Notes under the pieces: generated by a model
What the model was told of the DNA's origin: nothing
Database searches by the model: none
What the model saw: only the letters and a program-made list of their open reading frames with translations
NCBI GenBank assembly: GCA_963969345.1
Contig: OZ017766.1
Location: 5,208,001-5,272,000, forward strand
DNA: 64,000 bases
Direction: 5' to 3'
Source: Turbatrix aceti
Taxonomy: Eukaryota > Nematoda > Chromadorea > Rhabditida > Panagrolaimidae
Shown here: positions 1 to 12,080 of the stretch, piece by piece
Layout: every line of letters begins with the position of its first letter
Numbering within the stretch: position 1 is the stretch's first letter
Program-made: the position numbers and the translations under genes

Positions 1-1327
1 GAGCGGATTCGAGTGCAGCGAAGAAGTCTTCCCTCGTCCGGGCAATTCGCATACCCTTGCCACCGCCTCCGCGGACAGCTTTCATCATGACGGGAAAACC
101 TATGCGGGATGCTTCGTCGAAAAGGCGCTGCTTCGACTGATCGTCGCCGTTGTAGCCTTCGATGACGGGAACGCCAGCTGCAATCATGATTTTCTTGGCT
201 GTGTTTTTCATGCCCATGTCACGGATGGCCTGCGCAGGTGGACCGATGAAGATGATGCCAGCCTCGTCGCAAAGGTCTGCGAACTCGGGATTCTCGCTGA
301 GAAATCCATAGCCCGGGTGAATGGCCTAAAATATGAAAATTGATGAATTTTAGGATTTTTATGACAAAAAAAAGGGAAACGTGAACGTACATAAAAAAAG
401 GGAAAAGTAACACAATCACTCATGTCTTACAATATTTTAGGGGAAGGTTCTGTGTCTTGCCAAGAAAAAATCAAAGTGAACGTAAAAAGGTAAAAAGTAA
501 CGTAATCACTCGTGTTTTACAGTATTTGTGTTTGTCTCGCAAAGAAATTTTTTTTCAGAGTACATTTTCCGTTTGAAAACCCAATAGGCTAACTTTTGTC
601 GTTTTTCTTCGTTTTTCAGTGTTTTTTTGTGAATTCTGCTCACTTTGTAAGTCCTATTTTGTTACCAAACTCAGTTACACTCTGTAACATTGTCCATTTT
701 GACATGTATGCATAATCAGTCTATACAGTTCATTGAAAAGGAACCCCTATATTTAGCACACCGCAAAAGCCAGCCTGTGTGCGCCCAACCCTCCCTCATT
801 TCCTCAATGCTTCCTAGGGCTACGTTTACGCTTTGGAAGGTCTGCACTCTCTCCACCGCCGCTGGTTGGTCTCTCTGTGCCTCATCCCAACTAGGGGCTC
901 TCGTTATTCACCACACCACGTCGTAAGCTCCCTTGGGTCTGTTTTTTTCCATTGATTTTTGCCTTTTTACGCGTTATGTGCTATTTTTCACCCCAATTAA
1001 AACCACAAACCCAAAACTAACCTGAGCGCGACTCCTGAGGGCTACGTCTATGATCTTTTCCATGCGTAGGTAACTCTTGAGGGGCGAAGGCTCTCCAATG
1101 TGGTAGGCGAACGTCGCGGACTTCGTATGAAGCGATTTAGCGTCGGCATCTGAGTAGACAGCGACTGTTTCGATGCCCATGGCGTGGGAAGTCTTCATGA
1201 CGCGTAGCGCGATCTCGCCACGATTCGCGATTAGCAGTCGGTCGATTTTGCGGGATTCAACGCTGTTTGACGAGGCCAGGCGACGAAGCGTGCCGAGGGG
1301 ATGGATTCTGACGTGGCGCAAGAGCAT
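1..1327 (-). CDS. MCCC1: Methylcrotonyl-CoA carboxylase alpha (biotin-containing) subunit, 5' part
   Basis: Mitochondrial leucine catabolism: the alpha subunit carboxylates its biotin and, with the beta subunit, turns 3-methylcrotonyl-CoA into 3-methylglutaconyl-CoA. Two exons are visible: 1022-1327 (ATG at 1327) and 1-325, which runs off the window. The intron is 326-1021 (GT at 1021-1020, AG at 327-326) and the frame is kept across it. The first about 25 residues are Arg/Leu/Ser-rich without acidic residues, as expected for a mitochondrial targeting peptide. The biotin carboxylase N-domain follows, with [14 protein letters not shown], then [12 protein letters not shown] and the glycine-rich ATP-grasp loop [13 protein letters not shown]. 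The spacing and wording fit MCCC1 better than propionyl-CoA carboxylase alpha or pyruvate carboxylase, from my memory of the families. The biotinyl domain lies outside the window. The gene is divergent from the ACOT8-like gene. Confidence 0.9.
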
Positions 1328-3613
1328 TGTGCAGAAGCGGGTGAGTGCAGAAGTGCCGGTTTGGTTAGTTAGGGGGCTAAAAAGGGCTTTTTGAGAAGGG
1401 TTGGGTGTTGTGGCTTTTGTCGCGTTTGTAAGTCGGAAAAAATGACCGCTGGGTAATTAACAAGGAGACGAGCTCTCGCTGATGGGGCTTAATGATAGGA
1501 TGGTGGTGAAACGCCTTGGTTTTCATTTTTAGGAATTTGAAGAACCAAAAAGCAGGAAACTTAGGAGAAGCACTGATTTGAGAATCGTAAAATAAAAAAA
1601 TGAGCTAGAATGAATCGTTTTGGTGAAAATCAGATAAGATAACGAAAGTCAAAGGTCAATTGATTTTTTTTGGGAGAAAAAGTTACTCATAATTAAATTT
1701 TTGGCAAACTAATTTTTTACGGTGCCAAAACGTAAAAAAAACGTTTTTTTAGTGCTTTTGGATTTTTAGAGGACAAAACCGTTTTTTTACAGGGTTCAAA
1801 AATATTTAAAAAATTTTTTTTATTGCGTAAAACAATTTAAAAAATCAACGAGCGACATTTCTGGCGCGATAATAAAAAACAGAATTCATTCGACAACAAA
1901 ATAGGTACAACAGGCCGATATTTGTTGTACCCATTTGTTGTCGCTGTAGGCAAAAAAAACAAGACAAGAACGAGAAATTTATCGCAACCGCAAGCGGCGA
2001 AAATATATCAGTGATGGTAAAAGCAGCGTGTTAGTCATGTTAGTCTATATACTGATACGCAGATGATCATTGATTAGTGATTGGTCGTCTTGTTCGAGTA
2101 GAAGAAGATGTTGTATTCCTCCTTCTCAGGTGGGATGTATGATCGATCGAAAATAATGCTAGCAACGTGCAGGCGAGCTCCTGAGCTCCGTATGCTTGAC
2201 TTGATGGACTTTGACTTATGCAGACCAAGTGCACTTTTTTGTCAGGCCGCCGATGTGTAAAAGGGAAGTGGAAGTTGAGTGTTGCAAAATGATCACAAAT
2301 TACAATTGCTTGATTTCTATTTTTTTTCTATTTTAATATTTGTCGGTAATAGATTTTTTTAATTTAAAAATTACCGATAAATATTAAAATAGAAAAAAAT
2401 AGAAATTATGCAATTGTGTTTTGTGACTTTGATTGTCACAGAGGAGGGTGTCATACTGCTCTGATGATAGATTACTGATCAGTGATGTTATTACTTTTTT
2501 TTCGACGGAGACGAGGGAGGTTGTCGTAGCCAAAAGTTGTGGAGTGATTTTTATTTTGCATCTCCAATCAAAATGAAAATCACTGCTAGCAACGTGCAAG
2601 CAATGCTCAGTCAGACCGCTATTTTCCCAGTCAGTTTTTTACGTCATACATCAGACTTTGAACTTATCATCATCATTTGTGCAAAACTACACTTTTTCTA
2701 GTCAAACGAGGGAAGCGAAACACGAAATAATACGCAGAGACATAACATACTTCGATTATTCGTTTGTTCCTGGTTGTTGTAAGTCGATCTGATCAGGAAA
2801 GGACACAAATATACTTTTTTGTATAAAATAAATTGTTCTTCGCCATATATTTCTATTTTCTTCTTCTATTGTTCCCTGCACGGACTCTGAAGGGTCACAA
2901 TGATGACTTTTTGCTACCATCACCGAGGTGGACATACGACAATTTTGAGGCAATTTCTTCGGTACCGCCGCGTTTTCCTTTACGGCGGCGGGAACGGGCG
3001 ACGATTATTATCGACTACGACATCTCTTACGTCTCACCAGGCCTCAACCTCATTCTTTCTTTCCTCACAATCCACAGCACATAAACTTTGTTAGTTCACT
3101 TTTGCATTTTTTTAAAGGTTGCCTTTTTGTTGGACACAAAAAAATGCGAAACGCTGAGTTCAGTTGCCTTGAGAGTTCGCCCGCTCTAGTTTGTGCTAGC
3201 CTAGACTCTAGTCTATTTTGTCATTTTTTCGTGAAAGTTCTGCGAGTTTGCAATTCATGAGGGAGTCTGAGTGTTGGAAGAATAACTGTGGTCTTTTTTG
3301 GAGTCAGTCGCACGCTGAAATCGTATCTCCTAGGTTACTTTTAACAAAAAAATGAAAGTTTGTTTTACGTTTTTCAACATTTTACGTTGAAAAATTTGAT
3401 TAGAAATTTTTTTGGATTCAAATTATCAATTCAATTTTTTTCTGTTAGTTGAAACGTTTTTCAAATTTTTTCAAACTTCACAGTGAATATTCATTTTTTT
3501 TTTCATTTTCAGTCAACCCTCTTCGCGCGTGTCATACGTCTCGCAGCGACCTGAACCCTGCAACGTACGCCGACGAGCCTCCGCATCGCCAGAATCCCTC
3601 CGACGTCCACGAC
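1328..3613. other. Divergent intergenic/promoter region between MCCC1 and ACOT8-like gene
   Basis: No convincing coding exon was seen. The stretch is A/T-rich and holds the 2291-2426 hairpin. A 15-mer, TGCTAGCAACGTGCA, occurs about 427 bp apart (near 2159 and 2586) within a weak direct duplication that also shares a GACTTTGA.CTTAT block. A good acceptor (TTTTCAG near 3505-3512) precedes the ACOT8 start. It may be a 5'UTR splice or a trans-splice site; the sequence does not say which. Confidence 0.5.
2291..2426. repeat. Near-perfect inverted repeat (hairpin, about 57-bp arms)
   Basis: The left arm 2291-2349 and right arm 2371-2426 are near-perfect reverse complements. Both contain the block TTTCTATTTTTTTTCTATTT or its complement and end at TCGGTAA/TTACCGA, separated by a 21-nt A/T loop. 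No coding potential or clear target duplication was seen, so it could be a small MITE or a cruciform-forming repeat. Confidence 0.75.
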
Positions 3614-5037
3614 ATGACAGAGAAGGAAATTGTCTCCGAAGAACTCTTCAAAATCTTCGTTCTCGACAAGGAAAATGACGATACCTACGTTGCCCGGCAC
3701 CTCGGCGAAGGCACGTGGATCACGAAGAACGTCTACGGAGGCTCCCTCTTTGCACAGAGTTTGGTTGCTGCTGAGAAGACCGTCGCCGAAGAATACCTTC
3801 CACACGCTATGCATTCCATGTTTCTGCTGAACGGTGAGTTGCTTTGTTTGTTTTTTTTTGGTGCACGGACTCGACTTTTTGACCTCGAAAAAAGAGGGTA
3901 ATTGTTTTGACTTTGAAAGGAGTTTTTTGGGTTTATACAATTGTTTTCGAGATTTTTAGATTTATTTGAAAACAAATTTAAAAAAATTTTCAAAAATTAA
4001 AAAAATAATTTTCAAAAATTAAAAATAATTTTCAAAAATTCTAAAGAAATTTCAAAAATATTAAAAATATTTTTTTTCAATTGAAGGAAAAAAAATTCAA
4101 TAAAAAAATGTTTTTAAAAATGAAAAAAAAAATTAAATTAAATTTGAAAAAAATACTGAAATACGAAAAAAATTTTTTTTTAAATGAGGAATTTTAAAAA
4201 TACATTTTTAGCGTCAACTTCCATTCCTGTGTCCTACAACATCCGAAGAATTCGTGACGGCAACAGTTTTTGTACCAGATACGTCGAAGCCGTGCAAGAC
4301 GGCAAGATTGTTTATACAACTCAAATTTCATTCCAAAAAGTGAGTTTTGATTTGATAAAAAAAATTTTGTCACCGTCTGGATTCAATTTTTTTTTCATGT
4401 TTTTGAAATTGGGCTCTTTCCCATCATGAAATATTTTTTTAAGAAAGAAAAAACAGCAATCAACCACCAGGACACCATGCCAAAAGTCCCGCCTCCCGAA
4501 GAATGCGAGGCTGTTTGGGATCTCGCACAAAAGTATCTCGACGAAGAAGCCGCTGGCAAGAGACAGATTCACGGCCACATAAAATTGGATCTCAAGGCGA
4601 AAGTCAACGACAAGCAATCTGCTATTTTGGAATTCAGGCTGACGGATCCGGAGCTCCAACTCGGGCTGAAGCCCCACAATCCCCAGTCTGTGTTTTACTG
4701 GGTCCGTGTCAGGGCCCCCGCCGGCGACGAGCGATGGCATCACCGGGCTCTCGCAGCGTACATCACGGACGCGACCCTCGTCTCCGTCGCCAATCGGCCC
4801 CACGTCTCGCACGGCCATCTGCCGAGCATGCTCGTCTCGCTCGACAACAACGCCTGGTTTCACACGGATGACTACCGCACCGACGAGTGGCTGCTCTACG
4901 AGAACAGCTCACCGGTCGCCAACCACGGACGGGCATTCAGCATTGGCAGGCTCTGGACCAGGGACGGGAGACTCGTGCTCTCGGCTGCCCAGGAGAGTCT
5001 CTCGCGGTCGAGGAAGGCTACGACGAGCACGCTTTGA
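3614..5037 (+). CDS. ACOT8: Acyl-CoA thioesterase, ACOT8/TesB type (double hot-dog)
   Basis: Hydrolyses acyl-CoA to free acid and CoA; family members usually act in peroxisomes. There are three exons: 3614-3833, 4212-4339 and about 4444-5037, all phase-consistent. Exon 1 carries the N-terminal hot-dog signature (VYGGSLFAQSLVAA, then HSMFLLN). Exon 2 has RIRDGNSFCTRYVEAVQDGK and exon 3 the C-terminal hot-dog. The family's catalytic trio appears to be present: Asp in AYITDAT, Ser in MLVSLDNNAWFH and Gln in SAAQES. The start at 3614 gives MTEKEIV, just before the conserved domain; the frame stays open upstream to 3449, but that part looks like 5' leader behind a TTTTCAG. The protein ends Ser-Thr-Leu rather than the SKL-type peroxisomal signal of vertebrate ACOT8, so peroxisomal targeting is not shown. 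An AATAAA lies at 5165-5170. Confidence 0.88.
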
Positions 5038-5672
5038 GGGGACTCGACTTTGGAAACGAGGGGCAATGAATCTGAATTTTTGATGCATTAATGAATCTCT
5101 GGATTTTGTAGGAATTGAGTGTATCTGTGATGAATTTAACCGAATTATTATTAGAAAATACAAAAATAAACTTGTTTTTTTGGAACAGCCGGTTTTTTTG
5201 TTCTCGAACTCTCGGCTGCCCAGGATTGTTCGAAAAATCGAACGAACGCAAACATTTTTGTCAGTGTTCGCGAACGAACAACGAACAGATTTTTAGCATA
5301 TTTTATACAAATTTTTTTCCAAACTGGGCTTAAAAACTTAAAACTATGCGTTTTCACGTTTCTGGGAACAGTTTTCCTAAACTTTTTATTGCCGAAGGCA
5401 ACTGACACTATTTGCCATTTTTGAAAAAATAACATCGAAAAATTCGGCACGCTTAAACTGATTTTGCCTAGATTTTTGTTCGTTTTATTTTTTTGGAAAA
5501 TTTATCTTTGTTCGCGAACGAACACGAACGCAAAACTTTGAATTCTTCCTTTGTACATATTTATTTTAAAACGACTAGTCACAAAATAGCCGCGCAGGTA
5601 CCCTTGGCAAATAATAATTGTATCATCATTTTTGTTTTTGTTGTTCGCGTTGATAAAAAAGCCAAGTTTTAA
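5038..5672. other. Convergent 3' intergenic region with GTTCGCGAACGAAC repeats
   Basis: No gene was seen. It holds likely poly(A) signals for both neighbours: AATAAA at 5165-5170 (plus) and TTTATT at 5560-5565 (AATAAA on minus). The palindromic motif GTTCGCGAACGAAC occurs near 5266 and 5510, each close to a CGAACGCAAA motif, perhaps the ends of a small degenerate element. At 5209-5225 there is an exact 17-bp copy of ACOT8 coding sequence 4978-4994. Confidence 0.5.
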
Positions 5673-6649
5673 TTAAAACTCGGTACAAAAATCGAGGGTA
5701 ACCTTGCTGATGTCGGTAGGAGCAGCTACCGTAGTCGCGGTATTGCCATTGACAGCCGCAGCCGAGGCATTCTTGTCCGCCATCTGCTTGGCGAATTCGT
5801 CGAGCTGCTTCTTCTCCTTTGGTCCGAGATCCCGCGCGAATTTTCCCGCAATGTAGACTTTGTAGTTCTGGACTGTGCAGCCGCTGAAGATGTACAGCAC
5901 GGTATCCGGCTTTGTGCAGAACGCAGGCATGTTGGGGCGAAGCGGCATCGGGGGGATCGTGGCGTTCTTCGCTGCCAGGCTGTCGGCGTTCGCGAAGGCT
6001 TCTTCGATGCCCTGGAAATTTTTTTTTACAGGAATGTGTTTTTTTGTTCAAAAAATAGGCAAGTTACCTTTTTGAAAGCTGTCATGTCTTTTTTGTACTT
6101 TTTGAGTTCCTTGATGTCACCGGCGGACAGGTCACGGATGAAGTTGCCGTGCGAGTATAGTTTATTGCCCTGAAAATTTTTGTTTAAGAAGAAAGTAATT
6201 TTTTTTGCGTTACAGTATTTCTTGAAATTTTTTTAAAAATCAAAAAAAAAATTATAGGTCCGGGTTTGAGTAGCTGTTTTTTTGCACATATTTTTTTCAA
6301 AATTTTTTTATTTAAAAAATGTGTTAGAGATTTTTTTACGTAAAATCCTCGAATTTTTATCATTTTTTGAAAAAAAAAAGATTTTGCAGTTTTTGTTCAA
6401 ATCAAGTACGAACATTTTTTTGATTCATTTTTGGTATTTTTTGAATTTATTTTTAGGTCCCCGGTTCGAATCCAGATAGTGACAAAAAATTTTTTCTTTA
6501 CAAAAAACAAAAACATTACTCACCGTAACAACGCAGCCGACAGATCCACCCATATTGGCCGATGGATTGTAAAACTGTCCTCCCGAAACGGCCACCAGGG
6601 CAGCAAAGGAAGCGATCACAACGCAGGACGCCAACGATGACGACATCAT
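5673..6649 (-). CDS. Secreted pepsin-inhibitor-3-like protein (aspin family)
   Basis: Predicted secreted inhibitor of pepsin-like aspartic proteases. The three exons 6524-6649, 6068-6169 and 5673-6011 are all phase 0 and give 188 residues. Residues 1-24 form a signal peptide (SCVVIASFAALVAVSGG). The mature protein would start Gln-Phe, as in Ascaris PI-3, where the N-terminal strand enters the pepsin active site (established for that protein; inferred here). Two PI-3 repeats are seen: VGCVVTGNKLYSHGNFIRDL and SGCTVQNYKVYIAGKFARDL, each a Cys followed by the basic/aromatic strand and RDL, then a Lys/Glu-rich helix. Cys also occurs before the second repeat (AFCTKPD) and near the C-terminus. The C-terminal tail is Ala/Asn/Thr-rich. 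The family is nematode-specific to my knowledge, which is the main taxonomic clue in this window. Start choice: two adjacent ATGs (6649 and 6646) are equivalent. Confidence 0.88.
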
Positions 6650-9600
6650 TCAATCAATCAATTTTATAGCCGCAAAAATCACACTAATGAATGAGTGAGA
6701 GAGGTTTTTGACTCCGATGGGTATGAATGACACCGGACAAAATCTATCGGGAGTCCGAGAAAGGTGGGTAGGACGGAGAGTGGGATGGTCTGCTTATATT
6801 TATGCAGGAGGAGATCAGTTTGTATCTTGGCTTCTCAGGTTGCCTCTTCTCATCTGTCTTCGCTCTCCTCCCAATTTCCAAGGGCGTCAGTGAATTACCC
6901 AAATCGAGTTATCCTCCTCTCAAAAATCATTGACTCGACTGTTTGTTTTCGGGATTCATTGCTCAGAGCCAGCGTAGGCAAGCCTCCCACCACCCAGGTT
7001 GTTGCTGCTGCTGCTGCCTCCCGACGACGAACGAATGCTTTGTCGTGCATAGGGATGGATTTGGGGTGGAGGGGTACAAAAAAAATATACAAGTGTCTGT
7101 TTCAGTCAGGTTCAAAAAAAAAAGTCGGTTGGTCCCGCGATAGTGTCTTTCTTGTTTTGTTTTGACTACAATGAATTGTAGTGCTCGGAGGTGAACTAAA
7201 TAAATTACACCCTGCACTCTTGAGTTTGGTTGTTGGTTCGCGGATGGAAATTCAAGAAGAAAAGCTGTATTGGGTGCTTCGAAGATCAGTGTTTCTAATT
7301 TTGTAAAAGGAGAGTAATAAAAAGTTGCTTCCAAGTGACAGGTTTTTTTTGACGCAAAAAAATGTTTTTGAAGTAATTTTAGCACTGAACTCGAAACCTA
7401 TTTTCAACCTTTGTTTTTTCTTTACTTTTTACAATTTTTTTGTGCTAATATTACGGTAGCGAATCCTTCCAGTTTTTTGTTTAAATTTAACCGACTTAAA
7501 AAAGTTACCTGTTTTATGCAAATATTTATGTTTTTGTTCGTTTTAAAATTCTGATCTTCCGGTGATTTTCTAAAACCTCAAAAAATCCAGATTCGGACAA
7601 CAATTGACTTCTTTTCTGCAAACATCACGCTCTTTTTGTGCAACTTTGGTCGTTCACTGACCAATACATCGTTTGTCAAAACACTTATGTACCGGGATGA
7701 GATGACTCACACGAAGAACAGGATGTACTGGACAATCTGGATTGGACTGTTATCGGAAGAAAAAAGTGTTCTTATCCAAAATGAGAACAACAACAAACTG
7801 CTAAATAAAACAAAACTGACATTTGAATGAGTTCTGGTTTGACAAAAAAACATGAAAAGATCAATGGTCAATTGCAAAAAAAATTCAATCTCCTGCAAAA
7901 AAATGTACGTCACAAAAATACAGGTGCAAAAAAGACAAAAACACACGAGTACGTTTGTTTTTTTTTGCCTCACATGATGCTCACCTTTGTTGCCCTGTGC
8001 AAAAACAATTGTGTTGAAAATAGTCTTGTTCAGACTGCCTTTGACCGATTTAGAGGTACTCAACAGTGAAATACGGTAATTCAACAAACAAAATTTGAAA
8101 AAATGCCACCGACGTTATGACAGAGATCTTTTTATTTTTATGTATTTTTTCAAGTTTTAAATAATCGCAAGGCTACAAACCAAAATAGCGATTTGGTAAT
8201 CACGTTTTTTTATGCTTGGCGATAACATAAACAGTTTTCGGGTAGTGAAAAGTTTTCAATGCATAAACAAAAGTAGAAATTAAGAGTATGATTTTTGATA
8301 TTCTGCGTCATTTTTTTATGATTTTCACAAAAATGATTGATTTTAAATGATTATAAAATTTCAAAAATTAATTTATTTTGCACTTGTCAGTTTGTTAAAA
8401 GTTGAATAGGAATTATTGATAACTACAAAAATTTTTAAAATTGCTTTTTTAAATCGATTTTTTACGATTTGAAATTTTGAAATGCTGGTGAGTCATATTT
8501 AAAATGAATAAATTTGTTTGTAATCTGAGAAAAATTTGAATCAAGATTGCGTGACTTTTTTGTTTTTTTAAATAAGGCCAATTCAAGTTCAAATTACATG
8601 ACGCGCTTTTTCACACATCGAGATCGGATGAAACGGATCAGCTGTTGATGGAGTGAATGAATGTGCAGGGTTCGTTTTGATCAAATGTTTCATGCATGTT
8701 TGGGATTTCAAAAATAATGGATATTGTGTTATTGTTTTTTTGTTTATCGGATTTAAAAAAGGAAATTTGTTGATTTTGCACTGAAATGATTTTTTTTTAT
8801 TTCAGTTTTATATAAAACGCAGTTTTGTTTATTTTGAGAATTTCTGTTTTATTATTAATTTCGATTGCACAACATTTCGATTTTTTTGTTGAATGTGAGT
8901 TTTCCCACATTTTTGATTTTTTTGCAAAAAAAAGGTTGAAGGAGGTTGATTGCGTTTTGGTTCTACCAGAAATGGGCAAAACTGTGCAGTATAATGAGAC
9001 GCCACGAGACGACCTTGTATGGCGATTTGCAATTTTTTTGCACGCGAGGTGAGGCGAGCGGCATTACCCCCTACCTGTTTTCTTTGACATAGAATTTTAA
9101 TTTGTGACTGACCGAATAATTATCCATGGGTTTGGTGACATTGAGGGTTTTTGCGTTGTCATTGATCTCGCTTCTGAAGAGCCAAGGTTTTTTCAAAAAT
9201 CCTTGAGACAATTTCTAAATTTGTTTTAGTTTCCAAGGATTTTTGAGGTTTTTAGAAATCGGTGTTTTTTAAAAAAAAATTAGATTGGGTTATTTTTTGA
9301 TGAAAAAAGTTTGAATGAAACGCAAAAAAATTTTTTCTGTGAAAAAAATACGAAATGCTCTCCTGGGACTTTTCTTTTCTTGCCCCCCGCTTTCTGGGAA
9401 TTTTTTTTGAATAGTGCTCTGCTCCGAGAATTTGGCACGTGCGGGAAAAAAAGGACAGGAAGAGAAAGAAGCCATCCCTATTGTCCTATTGATAACGTAA
9501 TCTGATCAAAAAATGCTGCACAATGTCCGAAAATTTTTTGTACAAGTTCAAGTGTCAGATTTTTGTGCCAGACAATTTTTTTATTTTGAAAGTTAAAATT

Positions 9601-12080
9601 GCGTTGCAAACGTGTTTAATTTTAAATTCATTTTTGTAAATTATTTTTTATTAGAAATTTTCATGCTTCTCCATTTTTTGTGAGCTTATTCTGTTACACT
9701 ACTATTTTTTTTGGTTTATGTTATGTTGTTTTTTCCGCTACCATATTTTCGTTCTAATCTTATTCGCGATATTTATGCACTCCTCATTTTTTCCCTTTTT
9801 GACGTCAGAATCCTATTTTTTACCACTCTTTTCTCTTCCTGTGCCGTTTTATGGCTATTTTGGTCCTCATTAATTTCGTAACATATTTATCTTCCAACCT
9901 AAGCCAGACATAGTATATCTGTCTGTGTCGTGGGACAATTCGTCTGATTAAAAATATTCGAAAGATGTCTGCTATTTTGTAGCTTTTTTTTGGCCATTTG
10001 TCTTTTTTTTGCAGAAAAACGATTTGTTTTCTTGACCGCTTTTGCAGCGGAAGAAGGATGACCCAACTTTTTTAATGGCACTGCGTCACTAAAAAAGTTA
10101 TTTCCAGATCAATTAAGTCACATTTAAAATAAATGCATATTTTGAAAAACTTTTACGATTTTTTTTATTTTGATGACGGATTTGAAAACTTCCGTTTGTG
10201 CGGGTTTGGAAGTCCGGCATCGACACATTTTCTGTCATAATCTTTTTTGTGATGCTATAGGCTGATGAAGATTAAAAACAACGTAGTACATGGAAGGAAT
10301 CTGCATTTGCGCGTGGGATAAATCTTTTATTGTACATACTTTTATTTTTGTGTTTGCTTGTTTTGCCGAGACCACAGGTTACTTATCCGCTAAATGATGA
10401 CAGGTTTTGTTTTATTTTTATCGTTTAAAGATGTAAATAAAGTGTTTATTTGTTGTGGTAAATAATTTGTGCTAAATATATACATAATATTTATAAACAT
10501 ACTATATCACTTTTTCTAATTATTTGTGGGGGCGCTTCAAAGACGTTCAAATACTTTTACAGGGTGTTTTCCGTTTTCGAATTTTGTATTCCGATACCAA
10601 AAAATAATTCTAAACATTTTTTGTCAGTTTTGCAATTTTTTCTATGATACCTCCCCATCCGTTTAATTTTTGTAATACATTGTTCACGTGTTTTTCCTCG
10701 ATAACGAATTTTGGCCTAATCGTTTTCCTTCCATTCTTCTTCCTTTTACCCAACACAAAGGTCGTGAATGAATCTGCAAAGCAATTATCGCTGGTGCAGC
10801 ATTCCACATGATACCATTGTTCTTTACTCTTAAACCAGGACAATTTTTTTCAACCCTTGAACCAATGCAAACAATTTTGTTTTGTCGAATGATTTACGGT
10901 CACGTTTTTATAAATGGACAATTTTGTCATTTATAAAAATTATAATAATATGTATTTTTTTTTCAATAAAAAAATTAAAGGATACGGATTTAAAATTCAA
11001 TTTCACTTTTTTTTAAATTTTCAATTTCCTTTGTTTTAATTCCATAATTTTTATCTGCTTAATTTCCATAATTTTAAATAATATTTATTTGCCTGATAAA
11101 TGGCCAATCTTTTTTTTTCCGTACACTCATCAACACTTTCGGGAAATTCACGTGTCCATGTTTTTGTCCTTGTCCTTTGTTCTGGCATTTGTAACGTCGA
11201 AGATTGAAGACCGCCACTAATACCGTTGTTTTGGTCAGTTACGACTTCCTTCTTTTGTCACCCTCCGACCGTCTTTTTTTCAGCCATCCAGCCCCTATCG
11301 ATCAATCCGGGAGGATGGAGATGAAAGGAAAGGCAATTCAAAATCGAGGGCAATTTCTAGGAAGGGTCTGGCGCGACATCACGGTTTTTGAAAGTATCAA
11401 TGGTATGGCTTTCCATTTGTACTGTTATTTATTGCCCCCTTCTTCAATAAATACAAAATAGGAAAATGCGTGATCGAATGGATTTTATATATCCGTTTTT
11501 TTTGGAAATAATTTTCAAATTATTTATACCGTAAGATTTTTGATCATTTCACCTTTGGCACGTATACTGTCTTTTTCAATTTCAATACTTCCTGAAATTT
11601 TTATTTTCGGCCCAAAGATTAATCCGGAATCTAATATTTTCTATTTTGACAACTTATCCGATGTTTCATGATGCGTGCCTGCCAAAAGCTTTTGTCCGGA
11701 AGTCGTGCGTTTTACGATGTGTTTTTCTAACGATGCATAATCCTTTCTGATAAAAGACGTGTAAATTGACGTCTGGTTTTGTCGATTATACGAAAATCAA
11801 AATGTTTGGTCGAATTTTATTGGAGAAAAAAATTTGTCACTTTTGTTAGGAGTTTGGGATTTGGAATGCAACTACCGTATTTTTTAGAGTTTTTGGATTT
11901 TAATTTTTGGGTACTAATTTTCGTATAAAAACATAATTTAGCAATTTTTAAATTGTTCTAAAATTTTTTGAGCAACTTTTTTTTGGCATGAACGGCAAAA
12001 AAAGCTAAGAACTCGTTGTAAAAAATCCCGCTTGTTTGTTACGTCAATCCGGATCCTGAGACGATGGTCACACGTCTACG
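6650..12080. other. Gene-poor A/T-rich region
   Basis: I find no exon with convincing flanking splice sites or family resemblance. The open frames are short and biased by T/A runs. A (GCT)n/(CTG)n run lies near 7003-7018. The first about 300 bp is the likely promoter of the aspin gene. Confidence 0.45.
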
